Assembly: GCF_003144195.1 (NCBI RefSeq)
Contig: NW_020290015.1
Coordinates: 248,001-312,000 of the forward strand
Length of the DNA stretch: 64,000 bases
From: Ceraceosorus guamensis
Taxonomy: Eukaryota > Basidiomycota > Exobasidiomycetes > Ceraceosorales > Ceraceosoraceae
Direction: 5' to 3'
Position numbers and translations under genes: made by a program. Of this stretch, positions 11,540 to 22,123 are shown piece by piece. Numbering within the stretch: the first letter of the stretch is position 1; each line of letters begins with the position of its first letter. The notes under the pieces were generated by a model. It did not search any database and was not told the DNA's origin. It saw only the letters and a list, made by a program, of their open reading frames with translations.

Positions 11540-11881
11540 AAGAAGATGGGCGCATTCAAGCATAGCGATAGAGGGAAACTCGATGCATTTCGAGGTCGAG
11601 CGCACCCCTCGACGTTGAATTCGCGATGGTCTGACGTTTTTGATGTGCGCACCGGCACGCGCGCTCGCAACGCAGGCTAATCCTACTCGAGCTGCACATG
11701 CAGCAGCAGCATGCAGCATCAGCACCATGCAAAATACCTGCGCACGCCCCATCCTCGCGCTCGCTTGCGTGCGACAATTTCTTTCGCTTCTTCTCGATGC
11801 GCGCGCGACGATGCTGCTCGTGTGCCAGTCACGACGATTCGCGCAAGAAGAAGTCGTGAGTCGAAGGTGCGCGACGCTCGG

Positions 11882-12014
11882 ATCACCTTTTGCCCTCTTT
11901 CTCTTCTCCCTTTTGCCCTCCCCTTCACCACCATCCACCGCTATCTCATCAGCAGTGTGTTTCCCCATCTCGTCGCCGTCACGCAACATTCACCCTCCCG
12001 CACAGCCCTTCATA
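11882..12014 (+). promoter_or_regulatory. Pyrimidine-rich promoter tract before the SAM synthetase gene
   Basis: A long CT-rich stretch (ccttttgccctctttctctt and onward), followed by CACCACCATCC and CAACATTCACCC, leads into the ATG at 12015. Such tracts precede strongly expressed housekeeping genes in many fungi. No TATA element is evident. The call rests on composition alone. Confidence 0.45.
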
Positions 12015-13447
12015 ATGGCTCAAACCAACGCTGCTCGTGTTCCCCTGCCTGCCGGCCACTTCCTCTTCACCTCGTGAGTTTTCACAAAGCGCGCGTCGCC
12101 GCGACGTCGACGTCTTGCCTGTCTGACAAGAAAGCGCACCCTTGCTACAGAGAGGCTGTTGGTGAGGGTCACCCCGACAAGATTTGCGATCAAGTGTCTG
12201 ATGCCATCCTCGTGAGTATGGGTACAGCCACCTACCTTCCAATTCTGCTCGCATTGCGCCCCGCTCTGACGCCCAGCGTAATCATACACAGGACGCTTGC
12301 TTGGAGCAGGACCCTTGGTCCAAGGTTGCCTGCGAGACTGCGACCAAGACCGGCATGATCATGGTCTTTGGAGAGATCACCACCAAGGCCCAGATCGACT
12401 ACCAAAAGGTCATTCGCAACAAGATCAAGGACATTGGTTACGACCACAGCGACAAGGGTTTCGACTACAAGACTTGCAACGTGCTCGTCGCCATCGAACA
12501 GCAATCGCCAGACATTGCTCAAGGTCTGGATCACGGAAACTTGGAGTCGCACGGTGCTGGTGATCAGGGAATCATGTTCGGATACGCTACCGACGAGACG
12601 CCCGAGTTGATGCCCTTGACCTTGATGCTCTCCCACAAGCTCAACACGGCCATGTCCGTTGCGCGTAGAGATGGAAGCCTCGGCTGGCTCAGACCAGACT
12701 CCAAGACTCAGGTCACTGTGCAGTACAAGAAGGATGGCGGCGCAGTCGTGCCTGTGCGCGTGGACACCGTCGTCATCTCTACACAACATGCAGAGGAGAT
12801 CTCTACAGAGGACCTCCGAAAGGAGATTCTCGAAAAGATCATCAAGAAGGTCATTCCCGCTGAGCTGCTCGATGCACAGACCGTCTACCACATTCAACCC
12901 TCTGGCCGCTTCGTCATTGGTGGTCCTCAGGGAGGTGAGTGGTCGCGCGCGCGCGCGCGCGCGCGCTCGCGCATTCCGAGTGATCGTGCTGTGCTGTGCT
13001 GCGCTAACAAGCTGCACGTCGAACACCGCAGACGCTGGTGTCACTGGCAGAAAGATCATCGTCGACACTTATGGAGGCTGGGGCGCTCACGGAGGTGGTG
13101 CCTTTTCTGGCAAGGACTTTTCCAAGGTCGACCGTTCCGCTGCCTACTCTGCACGCTACGTCGCCAAGGCCATCGTCAACGCTGGTCTCGCGCGTCGAGT
13201 TCTGGTGCAGTTCTCTTACGCTATCGGTGTCGCTGAGCCGCTGTCGGTCTACGTCGACAGCTACGGAACCAGCTCCAAGACGGACGAAGAGCTCGTTGAG
13301 ATTGTGAGGAACAACTTTGACCTGCGTCCCGGTGTCATGATCAAGACGCTCGACTTGCAAAAGCCCATCTACGCCAACACTGCCAGGGGTGGTCACTTTG
13401 GTCGTTCCGAGTTCGCTTGGGAGCAACCTAGGCAACTCAAGTTCTGA
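12015..13447 (+). CDS. SAM2: S-adenosylmethionine synthetase
   Basis: Four exons: 12015-12073, 12151-12211, 12292-12934 and 13032-13447, giving 392 aa, the normal length for a eukaryotic methionine adenosyltransferase. It makes S-adenosylmethionine from ATP and methionine in the cytosol. Visible family blocks: [20 protein letters not shown] (ATP/methionine-binding His), [11 protein letters not shown], the [12 protein letters not shown] loop, [18 protein letters not shown], the glycine-rich [16 protein letters not shown] phosphate loop, and [11 protein letters not shown]. The first block has Ala where the common form has Ser ([11 protein letters not shown]). Intron 3 contains a (GC)n run. Three introns fall within conserved blocks and the spliced protein matches the family without gaps. 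Gene duplicates exist in yeast (SAM1/SAM2), so the symbol is by similarity only. Confidence 0.97.
12946..12968 (+). repeat. (GC)n run in SAM synthetase intron 3
   Basis: An alternating GC tract of about ten units lies just after the donor site in intron 12935-13031. Such purine/pyrimidine alternation can adopt Z-DNA, which is inference only. Confidence 0.8.
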
Positions 13448-13498
13448 GGTTGCGGCACTCGAGTTCAGAGGTGCGGCACTCGAGCTCCGAGGTGCGAC
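13442..13498 (+). repeat. Short tandem repeat at the SAM synthetase stop codon
   Basis: Two and a half copies of a 21-22 bp unit GAGGTGCGGCACTCGAG(T/C)TC. The first copy begins within the TGA stop region, so the repeat forms the start of the 3' UTR. Confidence 0.85.
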
Positions 13499-13724
13499 GG
13501 TATTTTCTCTTCTGCTCTAGCCCGACTGGCTCTGACTGCTCGCCAATCGATTCAACACTCGCATGGGCGAGTCGTCGGGGCAAAACGGCAATCCCTTTTG
13601 ATACGCCTTCTTTGCGGGTGTCTGTCCCGCTTCCCTCCTCCGTGTCTTTTTCTGTTCTTTTTTGTTTACTTTCGCGTTCTCTCGTCCCTCTGCAAAAGGT
13701 CGTGGCTGCTCTAGCGCGCGCATT

Positions 13725-13726
<2 letters not shown>

Positions 13727-13762
<36 letters not shown>
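13727..13762 (+). repeat. (CA)n dinucleotide microsatellite
   Basis: About seventeen CA units in the convergent spacer between the SAM synthetase gene and the short-chain dehydrogenase. The rest of this 420-bp spacer (13448-13866) shows only T/C-rich 3' UTR-like sequence. Confidence 0.92.
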
Positions 13763-13766
<4 letters not shown>

Positions 13767-13866
13767 TCTGTACTCCATTGCAATGTCACACGTCAACCGT
13801 GAGTGCGTGGGGGTGCGTTGTAATGCTACGAGGAGCGCGCGCAAGAATCCCTCGCGGAGCGCCCTT

Positions 13867-15054
13867 CTACAGGAGACCAGGGGCAGGGCCAGGCAGATCC
13901 TCTGCGACGCCCCTCTCTGCAGCCTTGACATCTTCGAGGACTCTTTGCCACAAGCGAGCAGTAGCGATGGGGTCGTTGACTTCGGGCCTATGATCCGACT
14001 CCTTGAGACGCATGAGGAACTTGCCTCCGATCTTGGCAGACTCTCCGATGAACGGCGTGCCCTTTGCCAGCTGCTTTTCCGAAAAGCCCAGCGCTGGATT
14101 GACGGCAGCATTGACGATGGCGAGACTGCCTTGTTGAGGTGGAATGGCTTTCCAAGAGGTCAGCTTGTCCAGCAACCAGATGAGGATACGAGGCAGGGCA
14201 CGAATGTGAGGCAGGTTCCAAATGTTGGAAGCGACGAATCCGGGATGGATGCCGTGCGCAATGACGTGCCTGTACGCTTGCGATCGCGAGAGTCGAATCT
14301 GAAGCTCTCGCGTCCACATGAGCAGATAGAGCTTCGTATCGCAGTACGCCATGACTCCTCCCAAACCTCGCTTTTGACGCTTCTCGTAGTTGAGATTGGA
14401 AAAGTCCAACCTGCCGGCGTGATGAAAGATGGAGCAAGTGTTGACGATGCGAGGTGCGCGCGCCTTTTTCATGCTGGGAAGCACGTACAGTGTGACGAGG
14501 CAGTGCGCCAAAAAGTTGACCTGGTGCGTGAATTCGAAACCGTCGGTGGTGTGGATAAAGGGTCCCATGGCCGATCCGGCATTATTGCACAGCACATCGC
14601 ACACCCTTTCGCTGCTCCTCCACTTTTCCCCAAACGCCTTGATATCGTCAAAGCTGGTAAAGTCGACCTTCCACCACTCCAAATTCTCGCGCTTCACATG
14701 AGGATGCTTCTTCACGATACCATCGATCACGTCGTTGGGATGCTGCTCGTGAGGTGGAGGGTCGCGACATACGAGAATGACGTTGGCTCCACGCTTGGCA
14801 AAGATCGTGGCAGCTTGTTGACCGATACCCGAGTTTGCACCAGTGACGATGACCGTCAGACCGGCCATCGAGTCAGGTCCAGTGCCCTTTGCACCCGCTG
14901 GCTCCGGATAGTCCTTTCTCTCATCCTCTCCGACGAATCTCCGCCACTGGCAGTAGAGACGACTCCATACGGGAGTAGTCTGCAGCAGACCAGGTCCGAG
15001 ACAATGGGTGTCGTACACCGAGGGGATTTTGCGGCAGATTGCGTGGCCTGCCAT
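13867..15054 (-). CDS. Short-chain dehydrogenase/reductase
   Basis: Single exon, 395 aa. A Rossmann fold starts near residue 66 with GLTVIVTGANSGIGQQAA, whose TGxxxGxG cofactor motif is at 71-78. It is followed by the NNAG motif (about 157-160), a catalytic Ser near 208 (NTCSIFH), and YCDTK with Tyr237 and Lys241. This is a complete classical SDR active site. The 65-residue N-terminal extension before the fold contains aromatic and basic residues and has no clear membrane helix. The overall arrangement is like retinol-dehydrogenase or WWOX-type reductases of the classical SDR class. The substrate cannot be told from sequence. The gene converges on the SAM synthetase gene. The ATG at 15054 is the first in frame. 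Confidence 0.9.
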   Translation of the reverse strand: MAGHAICRKIPSVYDTHCLGPGLLQTTPVWSRLYCQWRRFVGEDERKDYPEPAGAKGTGPDSMAGLTVIVTGANSGIGQQAATIFAKRGANVILVCRDPPPHEQHPNDVIDGIVKKHPHVKRENLEWWKVDFTSFDDIKAFGEKWRSSERVCDVLCNNAGSAMGPFIHTTDGFEFTHQVNFLAHCLVTLYVLPSMKKARAPRIVNTCSIFHHAGRLDFSNLNYEKRQKRGLGGVMAYCDTKLYLLMWTRELQIRLSRSQAYRHVIAHGIHPGFVASNIWNLPHIRALPRILIWLLDKLTSWKAIPPQQGSLAIVNAAVNPALGFSEKQLAKGTPFIGESAKIGGKFLMRLKESDHRPEVNDPIATARLWQRVLEDVKAAERGVAEDLPGPAPGLL

Positions 15055-16974
15055 GGTGCGTGCGGGCGTGAGCGTGCGGGCGTGAGCGTGCGCGTTGAGA
15101 GATGCGTGCGCGTTGAGAGATGGAGTGGGCGTGCGGTCGTTCGCGTTGAGAGATGGAGTGAGCGTGCGGGCGCAGACGTGTCGTCGTCGTCGTCGTCAGT
15201 AAGCGATGCGGTGAGCGTCGTGCGCGCGCCTCATCGTTGCGGTGGGACGTACAGTACGTGCAGCGAGCGACGTAGATTTACGTGATTTGCAGCTGGTCTG
15301 CTGCTGCAGCGACGCGACCGACGACGTCCTTTGATTGCATGGCCGCCTCGCTCGCTCGCTCCATCATCGCTCCATCGCTTTCAGCAGCGCGCGCATGCAA
15401 ACGTGCTCTTTCTCGGGACCGAGTAAGCCCGGCGGGGGGGGGACGTGCCGTGCAGCAGCAGCATTGGTGGGCCCCCGCGTGCATGTGCACACGCAGCAGC
15501 AGCATTCACGATTCGACTTGCAGCTCGAGTCGAGGTTCAAGATTCACATTCGTGATTCACGATTGTCACCCCGCCGTTTGTCAAGCATTCCATGCAGGAA
15601 CGGCGCGCACGTCCGCCCGCCCGCCCGCGGGGATGATGGTGCCGCGTCGGTCGATCGCGCGGCAGAGGTCTGGGGCAGCTATATAGCTTCGAATTGCGAT
15701 CGGGAAATCGTGAATGTGATTCTTGCCCACATCTCGCGAGCGCGCTTGTCGCAAGTGAGGCGGGTGAATGGTCAGGGTATAATAGTCAGTCGCGAGTGGC
15801 ATGTGCACCGCGACTTGCGCCCGGCAGGCCACTGTATGACCACGCGCGTGCGGGGGGGCGCAACTCGCAATCGCCGAGCGTGCGCGATTGCGAATCATGA
15901 CGAATGGAGAGGTTGCACGAAGCGGCCATGTATATAGGAGCTGCAAGAGCGATCGTTCAAAATAGGTAAGGTGGTGGTGATCTTGGGGGCATGCACTCTG
16001 CAACTTCCGCTTCAAGTGCGCGACGCGGTCGCCACGCGGTCGCCACGCGGTGTAGCAAGATCGCGCCGCGTGGCGGTGATGCTCAACAATTGGACACCTT
16101 TGAGTTTATTTTGGTTCATGGCAGAGAGACATGGGTCAGGAGGTGTGGGTGAGGTAGACTATAGGTCGCACCAGAATGCATCTTGGTTGAGCATCACAAG
16201 CAATCACTGCTGCGCGCGCCTCCAAGTCTCGCGTGTGGCCTCGCTTTACCCTTGGATGGCCAACCAAGTTCCACCCCTTCGTGCACGTACAGATCATGTC
16301 TAGTGCCAACAGCCATACTTGTGCGGCATTCTCACAACGTTTCCTAGACGTCACCAAGTCGAGTGCGTGTACACGTGATTCAAGACGAGTTGCTGGGGTC
16401 ATGCATCTAGCAAAGCTGTTCGTTGACTAGTTGAGACGACGTCGCAATCATAAATCCAAACAGCTCGACTCGGTCACGACTCGCAAGGGGTTCCCCACCC
16501 CCAAATCGACATTCGTGATTGGTGACGCTTGCGTGCAGTCACCCGCAGCGGCGCGCTTCAAACGCGCTCAGTGACCCCACCAAAAATCAGATCCGACTCG
16601 TGACTCGCTTTGAATTGCGCAACCACGAATGCTCGATGTAGAAGGTCGACTCAAGGACTGTGCGGTCAAGAGTGATGCATCTGTGGTCTTGAATCAGGTG
16701 AATGTCCCTACAAGCCCCTCCACGCGCACGCTCGGGCAATCCGAAGAGATCTGAAAAATGTACCCTCGGAGGTCGAAGCTGAAGCCGCCCAAACAAGCAC
16801 CCTCGGCTTGGCACAACGTGCGAGCCCGTCACACACCGCTGTTGTCTTTGATATGCCCACACACAGCTCACGCCAGCAGAGATTCCGCACTGCTCACGAC
16901 TTTCGAGAAGCCCTTCATTGCGCAACCCTATATCTGCCCGCGCATCCATTGATAATCTCCATGCCGCTGCGCGG
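15055..16974. other. Gene-free spacer rich in short repeats
   Basis: No gene is supported in this 1.9 kb. At 15060-15175 there are imperfect tandem units built on GCGTGAGCGTGCGG and GCGTTGAGAGATG. At 16022-16052 CGGTCGCCACG is repeated. The CGTGA/TCACG word recurs (for example 15506, 15552-15562, 15705, 16507). Reading frames here are broken and motif-free. Confidence 0.55.
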
Positions 16975-17059
16975 CCTAACCCTAACCCTAACCGCCCTAA
17001 CCCTGACCCTAACCGCGGCAAAGCCGCACGCTGCTACGCAGCGAACCCTAACCCTAACC
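16975..17059 (+). repeat. Interstitial telomere-type repeats (CCCTAA)n
   Basis: Two blocks of CCCTAA units in the same orientation. The first (16975-17014) has about six units, one of them variant (CCCTGA) and one interrupted by CG. The second (17043-17059) has two to three units. About 28 bp of unrelated GC-rich sequence separates them. The strand sense is that of a left chromosome end, where the plus strand reads CCCTAA outward-to-inward. TTAGGG is the telomere repeat of many basidiomycetes. The blocks are degenerate, so this is not a live telomere. Confidence 0.9.
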
Positions 17060-17379
17060 GGCCACATGGCAACTCAAAGCTTGATACGAGGGCTAAGCAA
17101 AAGGTGGTCCCGGCTAGAGAAGATAGCCGATGGCGATGTAGCCGATGGCGATGGGACGCAAGGCGCGGTCTAGACCACAGCAGAACTTGCAGGGCCACGC
17201 GTTGTTACAATAAGGCACTCACAACTGCCGACTCGATGCGTACGCGCTCCAACAACCCGTACAGAATAGCGCTAATCCGTACGCGCTCAAGCAACCCGTA
17301 CGCGAGCGCACAAGCGCCCCGGCGTGTGTGTCCCATCGCCAGCGTCTATGTTCTAGTCCCATCAAAATCACGTAAATGG

Positions 17380-17612
17380 TGCGCGCGCGTCAGAGCAAAC
17401 GCAAATGCAAACATCGCGCGCGCGTCTGCAAACGAAAATGCAAACATCGCGCGCGCGTCTGCAAACGTAAATGCAAACATCGCGCGCGCGTCTGCAAACG
17501 TAAATGCAGACATCGTACGCGCGTTGGTAAACGCAAATGCAGACATCGCGCGCCATTTGGCAAACGCAAATGCAAACATCGCGCGCGCGTTGGCAAACGC
17601 AGATGCAAACAA
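17380..17612 (+). repeat. 33-bp minisatellite
   Basis: About six and a half copies of a 33-bp unit with consensus ATGCAAACATCGCGCGCGCG followed by TCTGCAAACG(T/A)AA. Later copies drift (for example TTGGTAAACGC and ATTTGGCAAACGC). Because 33 is a multiple of three, every frame reads a periodic 11-residue repeat, which creates long open frames that are not evidence of a gene. Confidence 0.92.
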
Positions 17613-18983
17613 CTTGCGAGTCCCTCCACACGCGCGTGCGCACAAAGACTCATCTTGCTGTCGAGGTAGTCACGAGTCCACAAATTCGTGAGTAGCAATG
17701 TCAGCCAAGGAGAGCTTTCCTTGGGCAAAAGTGTCGTCTCGTCTCCCAAATGTCAGACGGGCTCTATCAACGTGTGCGTGCCAGCGCTAATGTCCCCTTT
17801 GGTCAAGCAGAGGACGCGCGCGACTCGTGAGCGCCGGCCTCGAGCAGTCGCGAGTACTCGATCGTGACTTCTTTACAAGCGATCCCGTGGTAACGCAAAT
17901 GACGACAATTGATGCGCACCTGCGACTGATGAGCCGTGTCACCGAGAGAGAAGCGTCTAGCTGCGGCTCCTACTGCAGTTCAAGAAACAAACGCGCGCAG
18001 AAGCCCCGCCCCGCCGCGTGCCTGAAGCTCATGCAGAGAGAGCAGGAGCGCATGTGGGCCACTTGTTCAACCTCGCGCGTGGTGGTGAGTTCACATTTGT
18101 TTCTCTCGAGTCGGCGCTTGCTGAGGTGTAGACTCACATTTGTTTCTCTCGAGTCCGTGCTCCAGACATCGAAAAGTCGGGGAGTCATGCATCGCGACCG
18201 CGTATATCCAGCTCGGGATATTCATGCAGCTTGGCGCTGCTGCGGGTCGGGCACCGCGATAGCAAGCGCGCAGATCAGAAGAGTCCGGGTCATCATCGAG
18301 TGGTGCTGACTCTCCATACACGGCGTGGTCTCTGGAAGCACACCGGCAGGACGGTCAAGCGCCACGGTCTGTATCACGGATATGCAAGTGTGCGTGCGAG
18401 CAGCAGAGCCCTCTTACGAGTGTAAGCGTTGTGCACCGTGCATCGAAATCAATTCATCTCGCACTTGCTCCTGGAAGCTTTTGACAAAATCGTCGTCGCT
18501 CGAGATTCCTCGGGCTTGATAAGCGACAGCAGTGGCCTGACGAGAGACTCCAAGACATTCGTCAAGGCATCAAGAGCAATGATGGCCTGAGGCTGTACAG
18601 GGACCACGCCTGCCGAGGCTCTAGAGTGACCTAGTGCGCTGCTGTACAGAAACGTAAGCGAGCGAATAATTACTCCCGTCGCCGCCTCGCAGTACCGTCA
18701 CGGCCCGAGCAAGGCGTGCACAAGAGAGTAACAGCAGACGTCCAAAGCTTGCAGAAGACTGATCGAGTGAGAGCATGGAGAGAATGGTGCACGACGCACA
18801 TCAAAGGTGATCTTCCGTGCCCACCGTCAAAATTCTGCGCCCCTTTTCACTCCGTCAAAGGGCTCGCAAGACTACCGCTCCCACATTGTCTCTCTGTCGA
18901 TTTGCAAAGGTAGCTCCCACAATCGATTCTGCTCACAACCCAGTCGACATCGCTCTTCCCCCCTCCCCACGCGTATTAGCAAA
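17613..18983. other. Gene-free spacer before the orphan gene
   Basis: About 1.4 kb without a supported gene. The 22-bp word TCACATTTGTTTCTCTCGAGTC occurs twice (about 18091 and 18133) as a direct repeat. The last 200 bp contain CCCCCCTCCCC and precede the ATG at 18984, so they probably serve as a promoter. Confidence 0.5.
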
Positions 18984-21762
18984 ATGCCACCTGTGCGAGT
19001 CACTCGCGAGACAAAGACCAGCACCGCTCGTGCTTCTCGAGGCAATGCTCGAGACAAGGCACAAACAGCAGTTACTGACGCCTGGAGAGCCTCCTATGAT
19101 CGACATGTGCCCGAGAGGGATCACAATGACCTTCAAGGGATGAGAGAGGATATCATTCGCGTAGTCCGTGAAGATTGGAAGAGCAGAAACATGGGGACTT
19201 TGAACGTCGACGGACGCATCAAGCACTGGCTTCATGACCCGATCAAGATTCGTGCTTTCCATGCCATGGCGCGCGACAGCCTCAGCTTCCAGCCAGCAGA
19301 GCATGCATGCTTCGTTGAGAATGGGCATGGGCAGTTCTACATCAAGACAGACCATCGGGCCTTGACTGGGGGCCTTCTGGATGAGCACCTCCAGAAACAC
19401 CCAGGTGATCAACGATGGATCGAGCTCCTGCGCGGCCGCGGCTCCAGTGGCACAGTCAAATATGCTGGCGCCGTTCACCGGCTTCTCGAGTCTGGCCCAC
19501 AGACTCGCAATGAAGAAGATGCTCGCAAGGCCGCGACGACGACGTTAAAGACTCGCTGGCTACGCGAGGGATGGCGAGTGTATGCGCTTGTAGACGATCT
19601 ACCCGGTGAGTTTCAGAAGCGTGTCACATGGACGCACGGGTTGTTGCGCACGGTAAAGGAGAACGCGGTAAAGGCGAACACGGTAAAGGAGATCAACTCG
19701 TGACGCGCATGGCTGCGCTGCATCGACGCCACACTCTCTGTCGAAGCGGACGCTCGCTCTATACACTCCCATGATCGCAAGCCGAGCTGATAGACGACCG
19801 CATACATGCTCACTCACAGATGTCGACGTTCTTGGATGGCGTCAATCCAGCTCAGAGCAGGATGCGGAGAGATTCCTCATCAGCCTTCTTGGTCCGCTCT
19901 CGGCAAACTCTGCAAGAGGCGGCCTTCACCTGCGCTACACACCTCCATCCCACCTCAGAGCGGCCGCACAGGATCTCCTCAGCGCAGCGCAAGTACCCAA
20001 CGGACGCCCACCCCTTTCCCCTCGCAATCACCGCATCAAGCAGCTCTTCCGTGAGCATCATCTCGCCGTGTCTCCTCATGCTCCCCCTGGTCCAGCCCTT
20101 GAGCGCGCAATCGACATGGCAGCAAGGTCGGGGGACTCGCGCTCAGTCATTCTTCTCAAGGACATTACCCAAGAAGATCTGACTAACACAGCAGACGACT
20201 ATGGCTTCCTTGGGATTGGATGCGGCCAAGGCCCTGAGAGGGCTCAACGCATCATGACCATGCTCGACTTTGCCTCGGAGGAGCAAGTCTATGACGGCGT
20301 TCATCGCATTCACAACCCACCAGCAAGCAGCCGTCGTGCCTTTATCGACTTTTGGCCCTTCTCTTTGGAGCGCACGACACCAGCTTTGCACGTGGTGATG
20401 TGTCTGCGAGTCCTATTCCAGGTGAGCGAGGTGGTGTCCCGTGCAAGCTGCACACAGCTGACCTCGACAACACAGCTCGACGCCAAGGTTGTTCGGATCA
20501 CCTCTTCCGAAGTCTTGTACTTCATGCGCTCAAATCTCGACGAGATCCTCAAGGAGATCAGCCAGACCATCGGCACTGAAGTGGCATTCAAGGTCATCAC
20601 TGGGATCCTCCCATTATCGACTCTTCCGGACGCAATTTGCAGTCCAGCAGCAGTCCTCAACGTCAGGCTCCTGCGCGAGGCCCAGAATCCTTACTTCGAG
20701 GTGACTGAGCTGGCCGGGATTCCGCGACTGCTCAAGGTTGTCTTGCCAGGCTGGCTTGATCGAGAGCTCCTTGTGGGTCCAGCTGTACACGAGGGTGTCC
20801 TCAAGTACAGTCCACTCCTTGAGGAACCCCTCAGTCATCTTGTGTACCTGCAGAGCGCCGTATATCGAGCAGCAGAAGAGGCAGGAAGCGGCATCCTTGC
20901 GCTCTTTGACTCGAGCGACATAAAGACCCAGCTTGATGTCCAACGCCAGAGGATCAAGTCCCTCAGCAAGATCAACGGCCTCTACCAAAAGCCCCGAGAA
21001 CCGCTGGCCACCACGACCAACACGGCAGGCACAAGCCGCGACTGGAAGAGGACAGTCGGAGAGGCAGCATCCTCATCTCGACTCGATCAGTACCACTCAA
21101 ATCCTCTGCGCAAGCTTCCAGCAAGTTTGCAGAGCAAAGGAGAGCGGCGCGAGTGGTTTGCATCCCGAGCAGAGGGGATCGCAATTGGACCTGCAGTGGG
21201 GGGCCACAACTCGTCGATTGCCAACACCCAAAGAGCTGGATTGGCACCGTCCACTTCAGAGGTTCGAGCAAGGTATGCCTCAAATCGTGCTGGAGGTGGA
21301 AGAGCAGCTCATCGGGACACCTCTGCCTCATATCCCACCACCATTCGCCATCGGCCCACCAGCATTGCCCCCCCTCTGCGGCTAATCCGTCCTGCTCTGG
21401 TAGATGCTCTCAATGCCATGGATGCCAATGGGGGACTCTCTGATGGCATCCAGACCGCAGACGCCCAACACTTGGCAAGAGTCCATGATTGGCCTGCCAG
21501 CAAGATCACCCAATACGTGCAAAATCACTACAGGGATGATGTTGTCACTCCTAGACGCCCGACGGTGGTGAACAACTACATGTCCCGTCCCCCTCCTCCC
21601 ACACCAGAGGTAGCCGCCGCAGCAATCAGGCGTAGTGAGGAGCAGGTGATGTCGATGCTCGACAGCCCGAATCCTGACTATGAGCTATTGCTGGATGTCG
21701 TTGCTAGCTTGCCCAGCGGAGCTTTTGCGCCGGGGCGAGACTGGCGCCAACCTCCAAGCTGA
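18984..21762 (+). CDS. Unrecognised large protein, possible degenerate GIY-YIG-like segment
   Basis: Best model: 18984-19605, 19820-20421 and 20476-21762, 836 aa. The first intron (214 nt) is needed to join the frames. The second (54 nt, GTGAGC...ACACAG with a GCTGAC branch-like site) is in frame, so an 854-aa unspliced form is also possible. I do not recognise the family. Visible features: a basic N-terminus (MPPVRVTRETKTSTARASRG); a charged region to about residue 190; then TRWLREGWRVYALVDDLPDVDVLGWRQSSSEQDAERF across the splice junction. Its spacing of VYALVD and VLGWRQS faintly recalls a GIY-YIG nuclease core. The C-terminal 250 residues are Pro/Ser/Arg-rich and end in DWRQPPS. It is flanked by a minisatellite and a retroelement remnant. 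Long open frame, canonical splice sites and a compact ATG context argue for a real gene; the function is unknown. Confidence 0.7.
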
Positions 21763-22027
21763 GAAGCGGTCGCCTGCAATGCATGCCCTCCAGTAAGTCT
21801 CTCTTGAACTGGAGACTGCCGGATGTGACCTACAGTGATCACTCTTGCGAAGGCCGCACGCTAATCTTTCCTACCTCACAGCCTTCACCTTCACGACACG
21901 CCGGTCAGCACGTTTCCTTCACAGGAGACGCTTCAAGCTCCAATCCAATGCGCTTTCCCAGCGGCAAGTGTGGCAATGTAGCCTAAGACCCGTCCTTAGA
22001 GAGCGACGTGGGGATACAAGCATCGTC
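21763..22027. other. Short spacer between the orphan gene and the retroelement remnant
   Basis: About 265 bp downstream of the orphan stop. It presumably contains the 3' UTR. Nothing else is recognised. Confidence 0.5.
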
Positions 22028-22123
22028 TGTCACGGCGCGCACACATGCACGCATACATGTCTCAGACCGATCCAGCGTAAATCCTTCCTTAATGCCATAA
22101 TCTTCCTCTGATCCGACTTGACA
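22028..22123 (+). repeat. Left terminal direct repeat of the retroelement remnant
   Basis: A 96-bp repeat with TG start and CA end. It shares TGTCACGGCGCGCAC, CTTCCTCTGAT and CGACTTGACA with the copy at 23676-23767. Confidence 0.7.

Noticed and set aside
13450-15285. 611-codon plus-strand frame
   Set aside because: It is the antisense shadow of the short-chain dehydrogenase and runs through a CA microsatellite; the minus strand carries the complete SDR motifs.
17380-17612. Possible CRISPR-like array
   Set aside because: Units are contiguous 33-bp tandem copies with no unique spacers, and the genome is eukaryotic.
16918-17691. 257-codon frame encoding NPNPNR and ANANIARAS repeats
   Set aside because: It is produced by telomeric repeats and the 33-bp minisatellite, whose periods keep frames open; no gene-like start or flanking coding sequence.
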